DNA of 64,000 nt from Buddleja alternifolia (Eukaryota; Streptophyta; Magnoliopsida; Lamiales; Scrophulariaceae). Positions within the stretch are counted from its first letter, which is position 1; every line of letters begins with the position of its first letter. The stretch is taken from NCBI GenBank assembly GCA_019426215.1, contig CM033394.1, positions 38,128,423-38,192,422 of the forward strand, read 5' to 3'. A model generated the notes under the pieces. It had not been told where the DNA came from and did not search any database. It worked only from the letters and a program-made list of their open reading frames with translations. The position numbers and the translations under genes are program-made. Positions 1 to 11,956 of this stretch are shown in pieces.

Positions 1-214
1 GTTCGGCATATAACAAATAAATAACTTTATATACTTCTTAATTAACTAGATATCATTTCCAAAAGAAGTTGTTAGGCACAACATTGTTTTCAAAAGTCAT
101 CGACCATATACACATCCATTTCCTCAAAAGGTCACACTAAGAACAAAGTTAGCCCTAATAAGCCTAACTACCACGTTAATGATCAAAAGGTCACGCTAAC
201 CATCCCTAGGGATC

Positions 215-931
215 CTACATATCATCTATGGTAGATACATCACTCTCCTCCTCGGCACCATCCACTACATCATTCCCACCTACCAGCCCGTCCTCATCGA
301 CTAACTCCATCTCACCAACTTGAAATTCCTCCTCAGGGTCTTCTTCACCTTCCTCTTGTTGCACCTGCTCCACTGGCGCCGGTGCGCCTGCGTGGTTGCC
401 TCGATCTACACCTATGCCTGGGACAAGTTCTGCAACATCAAGGAGGCGTTCTCTAATATTTGCAAGTCGGTGGGCATTCGCCTCTCTCTCTTCCATATAA
501 GTTTGGTGTTCATTCTCTCTTAATTGCTGAATTTCATGTAGCTGAAATTGTAGCTCCTCAACATGTCCTTGCAATTCAATTATGTTTTCCCCTTGGAGTT
601 GAATATGCTCTTGTTGTTGTTGTACTTGTTGGAACAATGAATCATTGACATCCTGTAATTCACTAACTTCCTCCTCATATGTCGGTATGGTCTCCCCTTG
701 CAATATGTCTATCCGTCCTTCATGTGTCTTTACCTCATCTCGAGCCCTTGTTAACTCTCTCTTTAGGCTAGCCACTTGAGTCCTCGCACTCATTAATTGG
801 ACCCGAAGTCGAGAGGCTGACCTCAATGCACAAATCATCTGTGTAAAATATCTCCCCGATCGTCTCTCACTACCTGACCTATGCCGACCAACATAGCGAT
901 ACCCACTAGAGGATGAAGGTAAACGAGCCAT
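215..931 (-). CDS. coiled-coil ORF of LTR element E0
   Basis: An open frame of about 238 residues starts at the ATG at 929-931. An in-frame extension to 952 begins only with TTG. Residues 1-35 are Ser/Arg rich, about 40-155 form a long heptad-like coiled coil rich in Gln, Glu and Leu, and the last 60 residues are very acidic. I recognise no catalytic domain. It lies on the same strand as the LTR and primer site to its right and starts about 190 bases after the primer site, so it is the first ORF inside element E0. It may be an accessory ORF placed before gag, or the cargo of a non-autonomous element. The rest of the element is outside the window. Confidence 0.6.
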   Translation of the reverse strand: MARLPSSSSGYRYVGRHRSGSERRSGRYFTQMICALRSASRLRVQLMSARTQVASLKRELTRARDEVKTHEGRIDILQGETIPTYEEEVSELQDVNDSLFQQVQQQQEHIQLQGENIIELQGHVEELQFQLHEIQQLRENEHQTYMEEREANAHRLANIRERLLDVAELVPGIGVDRGNHAGAPAPVEQVQQEEGEEDPEEEFQVGEMELVDEDGLVGGNDVVDGAEEESDVSTIDDM

Positions 932-1120
932 ACCTAAAAGTTTTAAGAACAAGGAAACTTAATATGAGCAACGGGTCATGCTAGTAATCAAATCACACAC
1001 AGAACTTTCAAATATTGATTATTCCTTTCTTGTGGCTCAAAGGTCACCGAGCACGTTGCGGATGGGTTCCATCCCAAACCGAGGATCCTATCCTGGTTTA
1101 CGCTTAGTGTTATCTTTAAC

Positions 1121-1138
1121 AACCAAGCTCTGATACCA
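1121..1138 (-). other. primer binding site of E0 (initiator Met tRNA type)
   Basis: On the minus strand this reads TGGTATCAGAGCTTGGTT. The first 13 or so bases match the complement of the plant initiator-Met tRNA 3' end, the usual primer of plant LTR elements. It sits three bases inside the LTR edge at 1142, which fixes the element's orientation. Confidence 0.85.
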
Positions 1139-1141
1139 CTC

Positions 1142-3515
1142 TGTAACGCCCGACCTTAAGGTGGCACGATAATAACTTAACGATACGTTCTCAAGGATAA
1201 AGGCTAGCAGCGGAATCAAATACACAAAATATCATCATCGTTTAGCCTAATACAAACCCATACTACATATAAACATCATAGATCATGTCTAACATGTCAA
1301 GAAAATTGCTAACGATGGATGTCAAAATAACTATTACAAAAGTTCCCCGAAAGGTATGTCAAGCTATTTCCACCCGCTCTTGCCCATGACTGGAAGGAAA
1401 AAAAAATACGTAAGCAAAGGCTTAGTGAGTGCCAGTGCTCGTGTGTAAGTTGCTTAAAATGGTTTTTATTGATTTTCGAAGGATCATTGAAATCCTAAAT
1501 AAGATAAGCAATTTATGATCATGGTAACAAGTAAGCAATAGCTAGTATGAGACAAGGTCTTAGTATATGCACAGTGAGGGGTGTCAAATGTCATGGAAAC
1601 ATGCTTAAAACAATTTCGTTCATGATAAAGCTGGGATGATTGGTGGCATGATATTTAAGTTTGAAAACATGCATTTTAAAAGTGTGCAGTCAATGTAAGT
1701 ACCACGTCCAAGACTCAATGCAAGTATCATGTACAAAACATGTTTAAGTAACACGTACACGTCACGCTTAAGCAGTAGGGGGCCATGTTAGCAATACCAT
1801 CGCGTCCGATGATTTATCCATAGCACTTTGGGTCCCTCTGCTTCTTCCTTATCACCCCTGAACACGCGGCTTAACAGCCATCACCTTATACCTCCCCACG
1901 CAGGCTCGCGATGCCCGATTTGGTCATATCCGGAATATGCCACACGATATGTCACGAATGATTGAATGAAGCATTTTTGCTCATGAAGGAATATTGAATC
2001 GAGCGAATATATATATATATATATATATTTTTTTTTTGAATTTCATTAAAAGAATGTTTTCTTGAAATCATTTTCACAAAACCTGCCTGGAAAATTATTC
2101 TCGCAAGATATGTCTTTGAAACGTGCCAAGAAATGGTTAATGCAAATTGAGTCCATGATTTGATTTGAAAGTGTTGAAATTCATTTTCATGGGAAGTATT
2201 GAAAGCATGATGAAAGTATATAGATATATATATACGACGTGCTCCTTCCAGTTTTAAAAGACATATAACTATAATTTTTGAGAGGCACTCACGCTACGTC
2301 CAAGCTTATACGGCGTTGTCCTCGTTCGTCTCACCGACAACACCTGCTAAGCGAAATTATATCAGAAGCTCATTTTCTAACTCATCTAAAGTCTACCCGG
2401 GGTAGTCTATGAGGTCCTAATAACTATACCAACATTCACAACAAGTTACCTTAATGAAAACTAGGCTTAATTTCAATCTTCCCCAAAAGGTCGATAAGAG
2501 GCATAAAAACAGATTTGTGCAGTTTTAGTGTATGAATTGTTAAAAATCACAAACTCAATAATTGTGGGTAAAGTTTTTTCATAAATGTTCTGAATTTGTT
2601 AAAAGACCTTAGATAAATTTTTCAAAGGTAAATGGTCACTTAAAATGTGGCTATTTTACCCAAAACCGAAGTAAAATTGGGTTCAATTGTTTTACTGGGG
2701 CAGGATTACTTTAAAATTCATATAAAATCCTAATTTAATCAAATAAGCCCCAATTTTATACACAACAACCCCAATACATATGATTATCCCCAGTAAAATT
2801 TTGAAATCAAAATGAAGTTTGTAAGAACCCCAAATGATGTCTCAAACAAACATTTTGAAATCCCATAAGGCTTCTGGCAGTCTATACTTAACAATTTCCA
2901 TAATTCACATTACAACTCCAAAAATCTCACAAAATTCCAGACATAGTTTCGACATGCAGTAACATACACATTAAAAGTTTTGAACTCAAATAACATTTCC
3001 TCATTTCGATATAATTCTTCGAAATCAGTGGCAGATTTAAAGACCCAACTTACAATTGTCATGCATGTGTGATTTCTTCATTCAAGCCTTTAGGTTAGTT
3101 ACTATAAATTGTAAATTTAAGCTTAAAACTCATAGATCTACTCTTCTAATACACATGCAATAACATTTTCAAAGCAAATTTAGCCTCTACCATTACCTAC
3201 TAATGTAAGATCAAGGAATTACAAGTTACCTTTAATGCTACCCACAAGTGTGAAGATGGTTGAGGTTGAAGCTAATGTACTAATTTGTATCTATCTATAT
3301 ATAACTTGAATGGAAGGATGAAAAGGGTTGAAGATGATGAAAATGGAGAAGAAGAGTGAAGAGGTATTTGCTTGTAAACTAAAATAATGAACTAAGGCAT
3401 AATATATATATATATACATGTATGGTGTGATGGTGGTGGTGGCCGGTCAAGCCCACTTTCCTACCCCTTTATTTATTAATTTTTTTTTTCTTATTTTATT
3501 ATATTGTATTATTAT

Positions 3516-3548
<33 letters not shown>

Positions 3549-3775
3549 TTTTTTTAAAGTGAAATGAAAGTGGAATTTACTAATTATTGGTGTATTTGGG
3601 CAATTTACTAATTCAACTTCTCTCCTAATGTCTAGTTAAATTTTGGTTCTATTCCTTTAGTCTACATAAGATGTATAATATAATATCCCTCTTGAACCTA
3701 TGTGTAAGCTCCTAGATCATGTCCTAATGCTTTAGATAGTAACTAGTCGACTAAAAAGAAAACTCGGGTATCACA
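1142..3775 (-). mobile_element. 5' LTR of retrotransposon E0, 2634 bp
   Basis: On the minus strand the segment starts TGTGATACCCGAG and ends CGGGCGTTACA, giving the canonical TG...CA ends, and the primer site follows directly. Such long LTRs are typical of some plant Ty3/gypsy elements, but no pol is in the window to classify it. Inside are AT microsatellites at about 2010-2035 and 3402-3420 and T/ATT-rich tracts at 3478-3560. The partner LTR lies beyond base 1, so the target duplication cannot be checked. Confidence 0.8.
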
Positions 3776-5165
3776 AAATATCAATTCTATAAACTTTTAA
3801 AATGTCAAGTATTTTGTAACAAGAAGAAAATAGTAAATTGTATAATCATTATTTGGATGTCTTCCATTTATTTTTCCTTTTTATAAATTTCTTTTTTAAT
3901 TTCACATGAGAAATACATATGAAATATGAATTTTTATTTGTTTTCACTTCTCAGCCAAGCATATCAATGTATAACAATGCATTTGAAATTCTTCAACGTA
4001 GCAGTTGAGGATTTTTATTATTATTAAATATAATTATTATAAATTCTACTTTATTATAATTATTTAAGTTTAAATTACCTACGTTATTTTTTAGTTTATT
4101 TTTTTCAATATTTGGTTAAATTTTCCAATGATATCAGCAAATTGAGTCAATTCTTTTTTTGTTAAAGATGAACTCTCATTTTATTTTTAATATTTTTATT
4201 AAATTTACCAATTATGGCATGCCTCGTTTTGTGACTATTAGCCCGGGTATGTCGGGCTAGTGTACAAGTTTTTGGGGTACCTCCCTCCCCCCCGCCCCTC
4301 CTGGAATGGAAAAAAAATCATATAAAAGAAATTTTTTGATAATAATCATTAAAATTGAATCACATTTTTTTGTTGTGTATATTATTAATAAATTATGTAA
4401 AGATACATATATACTTTTACATATTTTTTTACATATTTACTATCATGTGTCTTGGCACGGGGTTACATCTAGTTTGGTCAATAAAATACAAATAAAGTGA
4501 TGTGGAGCGCCACTAGTAATAGTTGGAGCATAAATATCAATTCCCTTAGAATAATGTTCATGTCAAAAGTTTCAAAACGTACCCCCAATGTCACATCTTA
4601 TGCAAGTGGAAATATGCGCCACAATCAGAATTCAATAATCAATTTTGTCAAGGTCTCTCTCTTAATTTACTTTAATTACTTTTGATACATAGTTGTAGGA
4701 GTTAAAAGACTATATTCAGATGTGAATTTGCTACTAATGTTTTGTATAATTCAATGAAACAATTTCCAATCTCAAGGCAACGAGTTAGGAAACAAGTAAG
4801 TTTAGCCCCAGGTTACATAGCTGATGGCTACCTTGGAGGAATAAGGAATTACAATTAACGGTTATCGACCCAATATTTAATCTCTAGATGTATCATTTAT
4901 TATGAATTATTGATTGAATTACTTTGATAGAAACTTTTGTAGTTAGGAGAAGGTTATAAATTTTAGCCCCTGCGAAGCCAACACATTACAATAGTTTTAA
5001 GTTGCGCATTAAATTCAACTACGCGTACATGTTTTATAAACTTTCTTTCAGAATTCACCACAGAGTATGGTATTTAATTTGGTGTCAAATTTACTTTATG
5101 TGATCTTAACTAAAGCAACATTTTTAGAGTTGTAGTAATTAGTATCAGTCATTCAAGTTGTCTAA
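3776..5165. other. AT-rich intergenic stretch, no gene seen
   Basis: Only short open frames of about 60 codons occur here (for example at 4306-4685), with no recognisable domain and AT-driven composition. No clear terminal repeats were found. Probably decayed transposon DNA. Confidence 0.6.
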
Positions 5166-5173
5166 TGTAGAAA

Positions 5174-5717
5174 CAATGGTGGATCTAGAAATTTGGCTCA
5201 GTGGGGGGCACTAGGGATGGAGCTAGGAATTTTATCGAGAGGGGCAAGATTGTTGTGATATAACTATACAATTTGTTTTTTGGTCAAATAGACGAAAGAT
5301 TTGAGGGGGGTGCGAGGGGCTTACCCCCCGCGGTACGGTACGCTATATTTATGGGAAAATATATAATAAAGAATTAGGTTCAATTACAACTTTTGACATA
5401 CTTTATACTCTTATACTTCTTTCGTTATAGCCAAGATTTTGGGTTTTGGGGGGGGGGGGGGGGGAGCAACTCAAAGTAAAAGGAGAAAACGTGATATTTT
5501 TCGATCTTGAGGGGGGGCGAAATTCAAATATAAAAATTTTGTAAGGTAAAAAAATAATTTTTCAAAATTGAGGGGGGGAAGCGCACCCTCCAGCCCCCGC
5601 CCGGCTTCGCGTCCCTTGGGGGCACAATTTACCGATAGTGAGATGGAAATTGGAATTGAGGGGGACCTTTAAAAATTTGAGTGGGGGCATTAATGTAATT
5701 TACAAATTAAAACTAAA

Positions 5718-5749
<32 letters not shown>

Positions 5750-5770
5750 AAATTTGTTTGACCACCCCTG
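5174..5770. mobile_element. non-autonomous hAT-like element (outer)
   Basis: It is bounded by a perfect 8 bp direct repeat TGTAGAAA at 5166-5173 and 5771-5778, the duplication length of the hAT superfamily. The ends are short imperfect inverted repeats: CAATGGTGG on the left, and CAGGGGTGG as the complement of the right end. It has no ORF. A second element is inserted at 5212-5617, and an AT microsatellite lies near the right end. Confidence 0.7.
5212..5617. mobile_element. hAT-like MITE nested in the outer element
   Basis: This 406 bp insertion is flanked by a perfect 8 bp repeat GGGGGCAC at 5204-5211 and 5618-5625. Its ends TAGGGATG and (complement) AAGGGACG are weakly inverted. It is G-rich, with several runs of seven G and a 17 bp G tract at 5448-5464. 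Removing it restores the outer element. Confidence 0.65.
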
Positions 5771-5813
5771 TGTAGAAATAAGGTGTTCTTTGCTCATTTA
5801 TAAAAAATATATT

Positions 5814-6432
5814 TGTGATCTAGCACAGTTCTTACACCACACTATCTCAATCTAGATAACCTCGAATACGGACCAACGAATGTACTCTCACGATTATAGA
5901 CTGCACTCGAATACTGTCGAGTTGCCTACGTACCTTAAAAGGATCAAGTCTAAACGTAGTTCAACTAATGGCGTTATTATACCTATGATTAGTATTACGA
6001 AGGTATCTAAAATTTGTATTATAGGATCGTACTCTCAAGTCTTCGAATCACCCAAGCAATATGATATATAGTTCGTAGTATTTATTGCTCAGATTCTCCG
6101 TCCTTAAAACTTCATAAATGGGAGTATTTATAGGAGTTCCACTCTGTCCTGTAAAGTAAATGACAGATGGGACATCTTAGCCTAGGATGCCTTACACGTG
6201 TGTTAGACGGAGGGTGTTGATCGATTATTATAGGGTCGGGTCCAGGGTCGGCCCTACCCGATTTCTTAAAAAATACGCGGATCTTGTAGTTTAATATAAA
6301 ATATCCCTATATTTCATATATATATATATATATTCATGTCTGTATCTCGTATCCAGGCGTACGAGGATACTAGGTAGGTCCTACGATATATATCATACAA
6401 AGTGACGAAGGCCTTCGTAGTTTGGTATATCA
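5814..6432 (-). repeat. 3' LTR of E1
   Basis: The inner edge is set by homology: 6334-6432 aligns without gaps to 18218-18316. On the minus strand the LTR starts TGATATACCAAAC. The outer edge at 5814 (TGTGATCTAGC on the plus strand) is inferred from the TG end rule and lies just right of the hAT element. A block resembling a motif common in Tat LTRs, TTGCCTACGTAC, lies near 5920. Confidence 0.7.
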
Positions 6433-6749
6433 TTAGTCCCTCACTTCGTTAGTTATGAAGATACCAATTTTTAATTTGTCAATCAAAAACTGACGAAGTA
6501 GATATTCTAGAAATAAAGCATTGAATTCAACCTTTATTGTAACTGTTCATCAGCTGTGTAATCATTACCCTGCAGCCGTTTTACATCATTCAATTCTGAC
6601 ATGCCGTTTCCCGAGAGACGTGTCTTAACGTAATAGTCGGCTGTTTCAAATTTCAAGAGTCACAAGTTTGAATTTGAATCGACACTTCCTTTTACCGTTG
6701 GATGTACTTTTTACCAATTGATCTGAACCGTTGATTACAAACCCCCGTC

Positions 6750-6762
6750 CTATATATATACC
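6750..6762 (+). promoter_or_regulatory. TATA-like promoter of the E1 antisense gene
   Basis: CTATATATATACCC lies about 210 bases before the ATG at 6970, between the 3' LTR and the antisense ORF. A TATA box about 30 bases before a pyrimidine-rich leader is the usual plant layout. This suggests the antisense gene has its own promoter inside the element. Confidence 0.5.
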
Positions 6763-6969
6763 CATTTTTACTCTTCATTTTGAATTTTTACTTTTGCTGC
6801 ATTTACCCCTTGCGCAGAGAGAGTTCTTGAAAGCCATTTGCAACTTCTTTGGTGTTCTTGCTGTTCGAAGGTTTCTTCCTAACTCCTACTCAGGCTTACC
6901 TCTGTACTAGGTATAAGTTTTATCCCTCTCTTTATTTTTTCCTGTAATTTATTTTTTCCATCATATCCC

Positions 6970-9578
6970 ATGAGTACCTATGGTGCGGGTGCTGAAACAC
7001 CTCGTGTCTCTGACGAGGAAAACGAGGCCACCTCGTCGAGTCGTAGCGGATCTGATAGTAGTTCAAGCAGCCCTGCGACTTCTCCTGAGCCCAATATAAA
7101 CGACCCTCCAACAGTTATCGAGATGGAATCACCTGATGCTCCCCCTCCTTATCCAAATCTCGAACGGAATGAAAACACTAATTTACATCTATTTCCTAAT
7201 ATGAATAGGGCTCATAGAATAGTTGATTGGTTAGGTTATTCATCAATTTTAACCGCATCAAACATCGCCGATATTAGGGCTAGATATCATATCCCTCCGA
7301 ATTATTGTACCATCGTTCATAACGAGGGTGATAGGATACATCGTCCCCCTATAAGGTTTCGAACTATACATGTTGCCCATCTTGCTTCAGGACTTAAGTT
7401 CCCTTTACACCCTGTTATTGAGAACATTCTTCTCTACCTTCGTCTGAGTCCAACCCAGCTACTCCCCAACTCTTATCGACACATTATTTATTTCTTAGTC
7501 GTAATGAGGATGTACGGAGTTCACCCAAACATAAAAAACTTCAATGGTTTTTTATCCGTACATCGATGCACTAAGAAAAAGGAAGAAAGTTTTTTCAACC
7601 TGGCTCCTCAGCGACATTGTCGCCTTCAAACTCGTACCTAGTCTTCCTTCGGAGACTGGAAAAAGAAGTTCTTCTTCATTGCTCCCCCTATAAACGAACA
7701 TTGGAATGTAGCTCGTCCATGGGGTATGGAGCTTGTCGACCCAGAACACATTGGCAGACCCACTATACCTCGACGAACTTTAAAGCGTATCCTTAAGTGG
7801 CTATTCAAGCCTGAGGTCGTGATGAGTGAGTCCATGCTGGTTGCGTGTGGACTAAGTATCGTCAATGTGCCTGGCATCAAGAATCTGGGTAAAGATTTAT
7901 GCTTTCATTTCTTTGATACCCAGTGTAATATTTGTTCCTCACTTGTAGTTAACCTTTTTGTTCTTCTTTTGCGTCGGTTTGTAGCAATGGAGGCAAGGCA
8001 AGCTCGTATGGATAGGAGGGCAGTCATTGCTGGTAAGGCAGCTCAAAGGGCCGCTGTCGCAGACGGTCATGGCACTGGCCGAGGTCGCGGCCGCGGACGA
8101 GGGCAAGTCCAATCTGGAATCAGGATTATTGATCCCCAAGATCAAGGGATCAATCAAGCCCAACCCCCTCGCACAACTACTACAACATCTCGACCACCGA
8201 GGGTTACAGCATCGTCTGACAATGTTGAGACCGATGAGGGTTCCCTCGTTCGCAGACGATGCCCTGATACAGTTGGGGAATTAACCAGTGCTCCCTACGG
8301 TCGTCCGGAGATGCGGCCTCCTTTAGAGGGTTCCTCCCAGGCTGCTTCAGAAAAGCCATCTTCTTCCCCCCCCCCCGAACCGAAAACACTGACGAGCCCG
8401 ATGCTCGTGACTACGACCTGCTCAACCAGGCAGAGTCATTACTGTTAAAAGATTACCTCGAATGCGAGGTTATTGAACGCGCGCCTCTACGACCCAACCA
8501 ACAGCCTCTCATCCAAGACTGGCACATATACCCTGACAGTAGCATAATCAAGGATCCCAATGGCAACACTGCGATTGAAATATTTCATCGCACTTTATTG
8601 CCAAAAGACAAAGCCATTATCCTCGACCAGCCTCATCCACTCGTCGAGAAGCAAGCGGCCCAGTACCTCGAAAGGGAATGCAATATATCACTAGTTTTTT
8701 TCATTTAACATACCAATTTCATTGTTCAACCTCGTTTTTATTTCTCTAATGTTATTGAGACGAAGCTCTTAATTCATCAAATGTCTCTTAACAACTCCAC
8801 CATGAAAGAGATCTTAAATCGATCTCAACAAGAGCTTGCCGACTACAAGAGTCAAGTCGCTGCCGAGCTTACTGCTGCTCAAGAGGACAGAGAAAAGGCT
8901 GCTTCTCTACAGGTAAACTCGTATTCATTTCTAGTACCTCAATCTTATTATAGTTAGTATAAAATGCTTTCTTTTTATTTTTCGTAGACGGAGCTCGATG
9001 TGATCTGTAGGTCATACGACGGAGACAAGCTCAAGATGGCCGAGCTTGAAAGGACTAACACATAGCTTCAACAGCAGCTGAATACTTTGCAAGAGGGTAT
9101 TGAAGCTGAGAAGCATCGTCAGTTTGCTCAGGGCAAGGCAGCAGGTCGTAGGGAGTTTCAGGACTTCCCATCCTTCAGAAGTCAACTTGAAGAGGCTCGT
9201 CTAGGAGGGGCTCGTGATATGCTGCGATCCACTATGATCGATGATCATTTGCTTGACCAAGCCCTTAAAGACGTCCAGGATGGCTTCTTCAAAGCCATTG
9301 ACTATATGAAGCAAACAGGAAACTTGCCTCTGACCTTTCAAGAAGAAGAGTTTTTCGAGGCCTATCCAAGAGCTCCTCTGAAATGACCCTCCGCCACCGC
9401 CGAAGAAGATGTTAATTATACCCACTTTCCTCAATTCGACCATTTTGTTATTGGTGAATCTAGTGCAAGTGTTTTGTTTGAGCGAGAGCTTGAGGCCACA
9501 TATGATAAAGGTGGTGAACGAGGTCAAGGTGGAGAAGCAGCAGCTGCCACTGATGAGCCTCAAATAATTGAAGATTGA
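6970..9578 (+). pseudogene. antisense gene of E1: Transposase_28-type domain plus coiled coil
   Basis: The N-terminus is Ser-rich and acidic. It is followed by a block with EGDRIHRPP, HVAHLASGLKFPLHP, LLPNSYRHIIYFLV and, after a frame change near 7630, DPEHIGRPTIPR. I recognise this pattern from the 'putative gypsy type transposon' family (Pfam Transposase_28). An intron is likely from about 7889 to 7983. An Arg/Gly-rich linker follows, then a C-terminal coiled-coil region (about 8780-9390) with a GT-AG intron at about 8912-8987. The end is TGA at 9576-9578. An in-frame TAG at about 9063, a TGA near 9384 and the frameshift mark it as decayed. It converges with E1 pol. Confidence 0.7.
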
Positions 9579-10597
9579 AATCTTATGTTTGTTTTTTTAT
9601 TTAGACAATGTTCTAACCCTAATGCAGGGCTTTTTATATAACGATTTATGCATTGTCTCTTACCTTGTTTTAGTAATTTTTATCTTTTAAAACTTTCGTC
9701 GACCATGTAATTTGTATTCTATATTTCCCTCGCGCAGATTTCTCACACTATCTAAGATCCCAACGAATAACCATTTTTTCTGCTCCGTTATTAATTAACA
9801 ATATTTATTTTTGACGAATAAACGAAGTATAGAACAAATACGAAGTATAAAACTTGTTTCAATATTTATTATAGCTACGCCGTGATGGAAATGGAAGTGA
9901 GGATTATTCCTCTTTATCTTCTCATGCATAAAACTTTCTTAAGTTATTTACCTTCCATGGTCGAGGCAGATCTTTACCCTCTAGATTCTGTAATCTATAG
10001 GTCATTGCCTTTGTGATTTTTACAATCTTGAGCGGTCCTTCCCAGTTTACCTCCAGCTTCTTTACATGCCTCAATACCTCCACTCTTTTCAAAACAAGAT
10101 CGCCTACTTGAAAACATCTGGCCTTCACTCTCTTATTATATGCTCTTGCCATTGTACTCTTCTGCCTCAGAATATTTGCATACGCTCTGTCTCGTATCTC
10201 CCCGACAACATCCAACTCAAATTCCCTCGCCTTTTGATTCTCCTAGTGTTCATATGAACTCACTCTATGGGTCATCATACCAATTTCGGCTGTTATAACT
10301 GCTTTCGAGCCATACACAAGACAAAATGGAGTCTCACCTGTCGACGAACGAGGTGTAGTTCGATATGCCCACAACACCCCTGGTAACTCTTCTACCCATC
10401 CCGTTCGTTCGCCATCCAGTCTGGTTTTCAGATGTTATAAGAGTATACGATTCGCCACCTCTGTTAGTCCATTAGCCTGGGGATGTCCAACCGAGGTGAA
10501 ATTCTGCTGGATCTTCAATTCGGAACACCAATCAGTGATAGCTTTGCCATTGAATTGCGTTCCATTATCTGATATCAATATTCGGGGTATGCCAAAC

Positions 10598-10675
10598 CTG
10601 CATATTATATTCTTCCAAATGAGAATTTTAACTTTTGTCAGTCGTATTTATTCGATTTTGTTTAGGTTAATTAAC
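10598..10675 (-). other. putative 78 bp intron in E1 integrase formed by tandem duplication
   Basis: The 23 bp block at 10597-10619 recurs at 10675-10697. On the minus strand each copy reads TTTGGAAGAATATAATATGC followed by AGG. The first copy supplies CAG/GT as donor and the second supplies TGCAG as acceptor. Splicing yields WKNIICRFGIP, the expected integrase core. Unspliced, the segment stays in frame but contains a TAA. A CTGAC branch-like motif lies inside. Confidence 0.55.
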
Positions 10676-10817
10676 CTGCATATTATATTCTTCCAAACGA
10701 AGTCAATGATGACTTTTTCTATAATACGAGCGACAGCTTCTGCTTCTATCCATTTTGTGAAATGCTCTACTGCCACAATAACAAACTTCTTTTGATTTTG
10801 GGCTGGAGGGAAAGGTC

Positions 10818-10893
10818 CTGCATACGAATTTAATAATCAAGTAAATATGCATTTTACCTCGTTTTACAAGTGTGTCAATAAGATTATACTAAC
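10818..10893 (-). other. putative 76 bp intron in E1 integrase
   Basis: On the minus strand the exon ends ATCCTAG, the segment starts GTTAGT and ends TATGCAG, and the next exon starts GACCTTTCC. Joining gives WGIDILG-PFPPA, the expected integrase sequence. The length is not a multiple of three, so retention breaks the frame. Confidence 0.6.
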
Positions 10894-11260
10894 CTAGGAT
10901 ATCGATGCCCCATTTATCAAATGGTTATGCCATTTTTATTGCTTCCATAGGGGTTCCCGGTTCATGTATTTCATTAGAATGCATTTGAAATTGCTGGCAT
11001 TTCTTGACAAATTCATATGCATCTTTAACCAATGTAGGCTAAAAATAACCCTGCCTAGTAACTTTTTGAGCTAATGATCTTCCCGTAGAATGATTCCCAC
11101 AACTTCCCTTGTGGACTTCCCGCAGAACATATTCGAACTCTGATGAACTTAAACATCGTAGCAGTGGACCCCCCACTGATCTTTTGTATAGCTCTTCCTC
11201 CATCATTAAAAACCTTGTTGCTCTGTGAACGACCTTACTGGCCTCAACTTTATCTTTAGG

Positions 11261-11938
11261 TAGTTCATCTTTAACTAAGTAGTCCGTAATTGCATCCTTC
11301 CATGAACTCTCAACCACAACTGGCATTACCAATGTCGTTGACTCTATTTCCGAGTGTTCTGCCACCAACAGAGTTACCTTCCTACTTTTCAATCCCACAA
11401 TCTGATTCGCAAACTTCGATAATGTGTCTGCTTGTTTATTCTCATCTCTTAGGATTTGATGTAACTCAACTTTTTCAAACTCCAACATCAACTCCTTTAC
11501 TTTCTTCAAATATTTTATCATCGTTTTTTCTCTAGCCTCATAGGATTCGGCAACCTGCCTTGCCACCAACTGAGAGTCGGTGTAAACCATTAACATCTTC
11601 ACTTCTAAGCTTTTTGCCATTTTTAAACCAGCAATAAGGGCTTCGTATTCTACTGCATTATTGGTAACATCGAAGTTCAATTTTATCGCGAACTCCATAT
11701 CCAATTTATCTGGGGTTTGTAACAAGACTCCAATCCCTCCTCGTTTCGTCATTGACGATCCATCAACGTGCAATAACCATGGTTTTTCTGGCTCTATTTC
11801 AACTACCTGAAGAGGTGTCTCCACCGTCATCTCTACGATGAAGTCCACCATTATCTGCGCCTTTTCTGCTGTTCGACTCTTATATTCAATATTAAACTCA
11901 CCGAACTCAATAGCCCATTTTATGAGTCTTCCCGACAC
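11261..11938 (-). pseudogene. E1 archaeal-type RNase H domain
   Basis: About 11770 down to 11370 shows the acidic catalytic pattern HVDGSS, NAVEYEALIAGL, YTDSQLVARQV and NKQADTLSKFA, the second RNase H that marks Tat-lineage polyproteins. The segment from 11938 starts with the tail of the first RNase H (SGRLIKWAIEFGEF). It is separated from the upstream frame by a single TAG. Confidence 0.8.
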
Positions 11939-11956
11939 ATCTGGTTTTGCTAAAAC

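Larger units (their letters stand above)
9922..11260 (-). pseudogene. E1 integrase
   Basis: From the right come the H2C2 finger (HKGSCGNH, then CQQF), the core with WGIDILG, HFTKWIEAEA, ISDNGTQFN and GHPQANGLTE, and a C-terminal part ending at 9922 with KRVKARCFQVGDLVLKR. The first two catalytic Asp and the Glu context are visible. Two GT-AG segments interrupt the core (10818-10893 and 10598-10675); removing them restores the standard reading. Stops in the finger-to-core region (QGYF-stop, KMA-stop) and one at NRILL-stop make this copy inactive. Confidence 0.8.

Noticed and set aside
4306..4685. Two small frames in the left intergenic region
   Set aside because: AT-driven composition, no similarity I recognise, no promoter or splice context.
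10496..10795. 99-codon frame on the plus strand
   Set aside because: It is opposite to the E1 integrase core, which explains the openness better.
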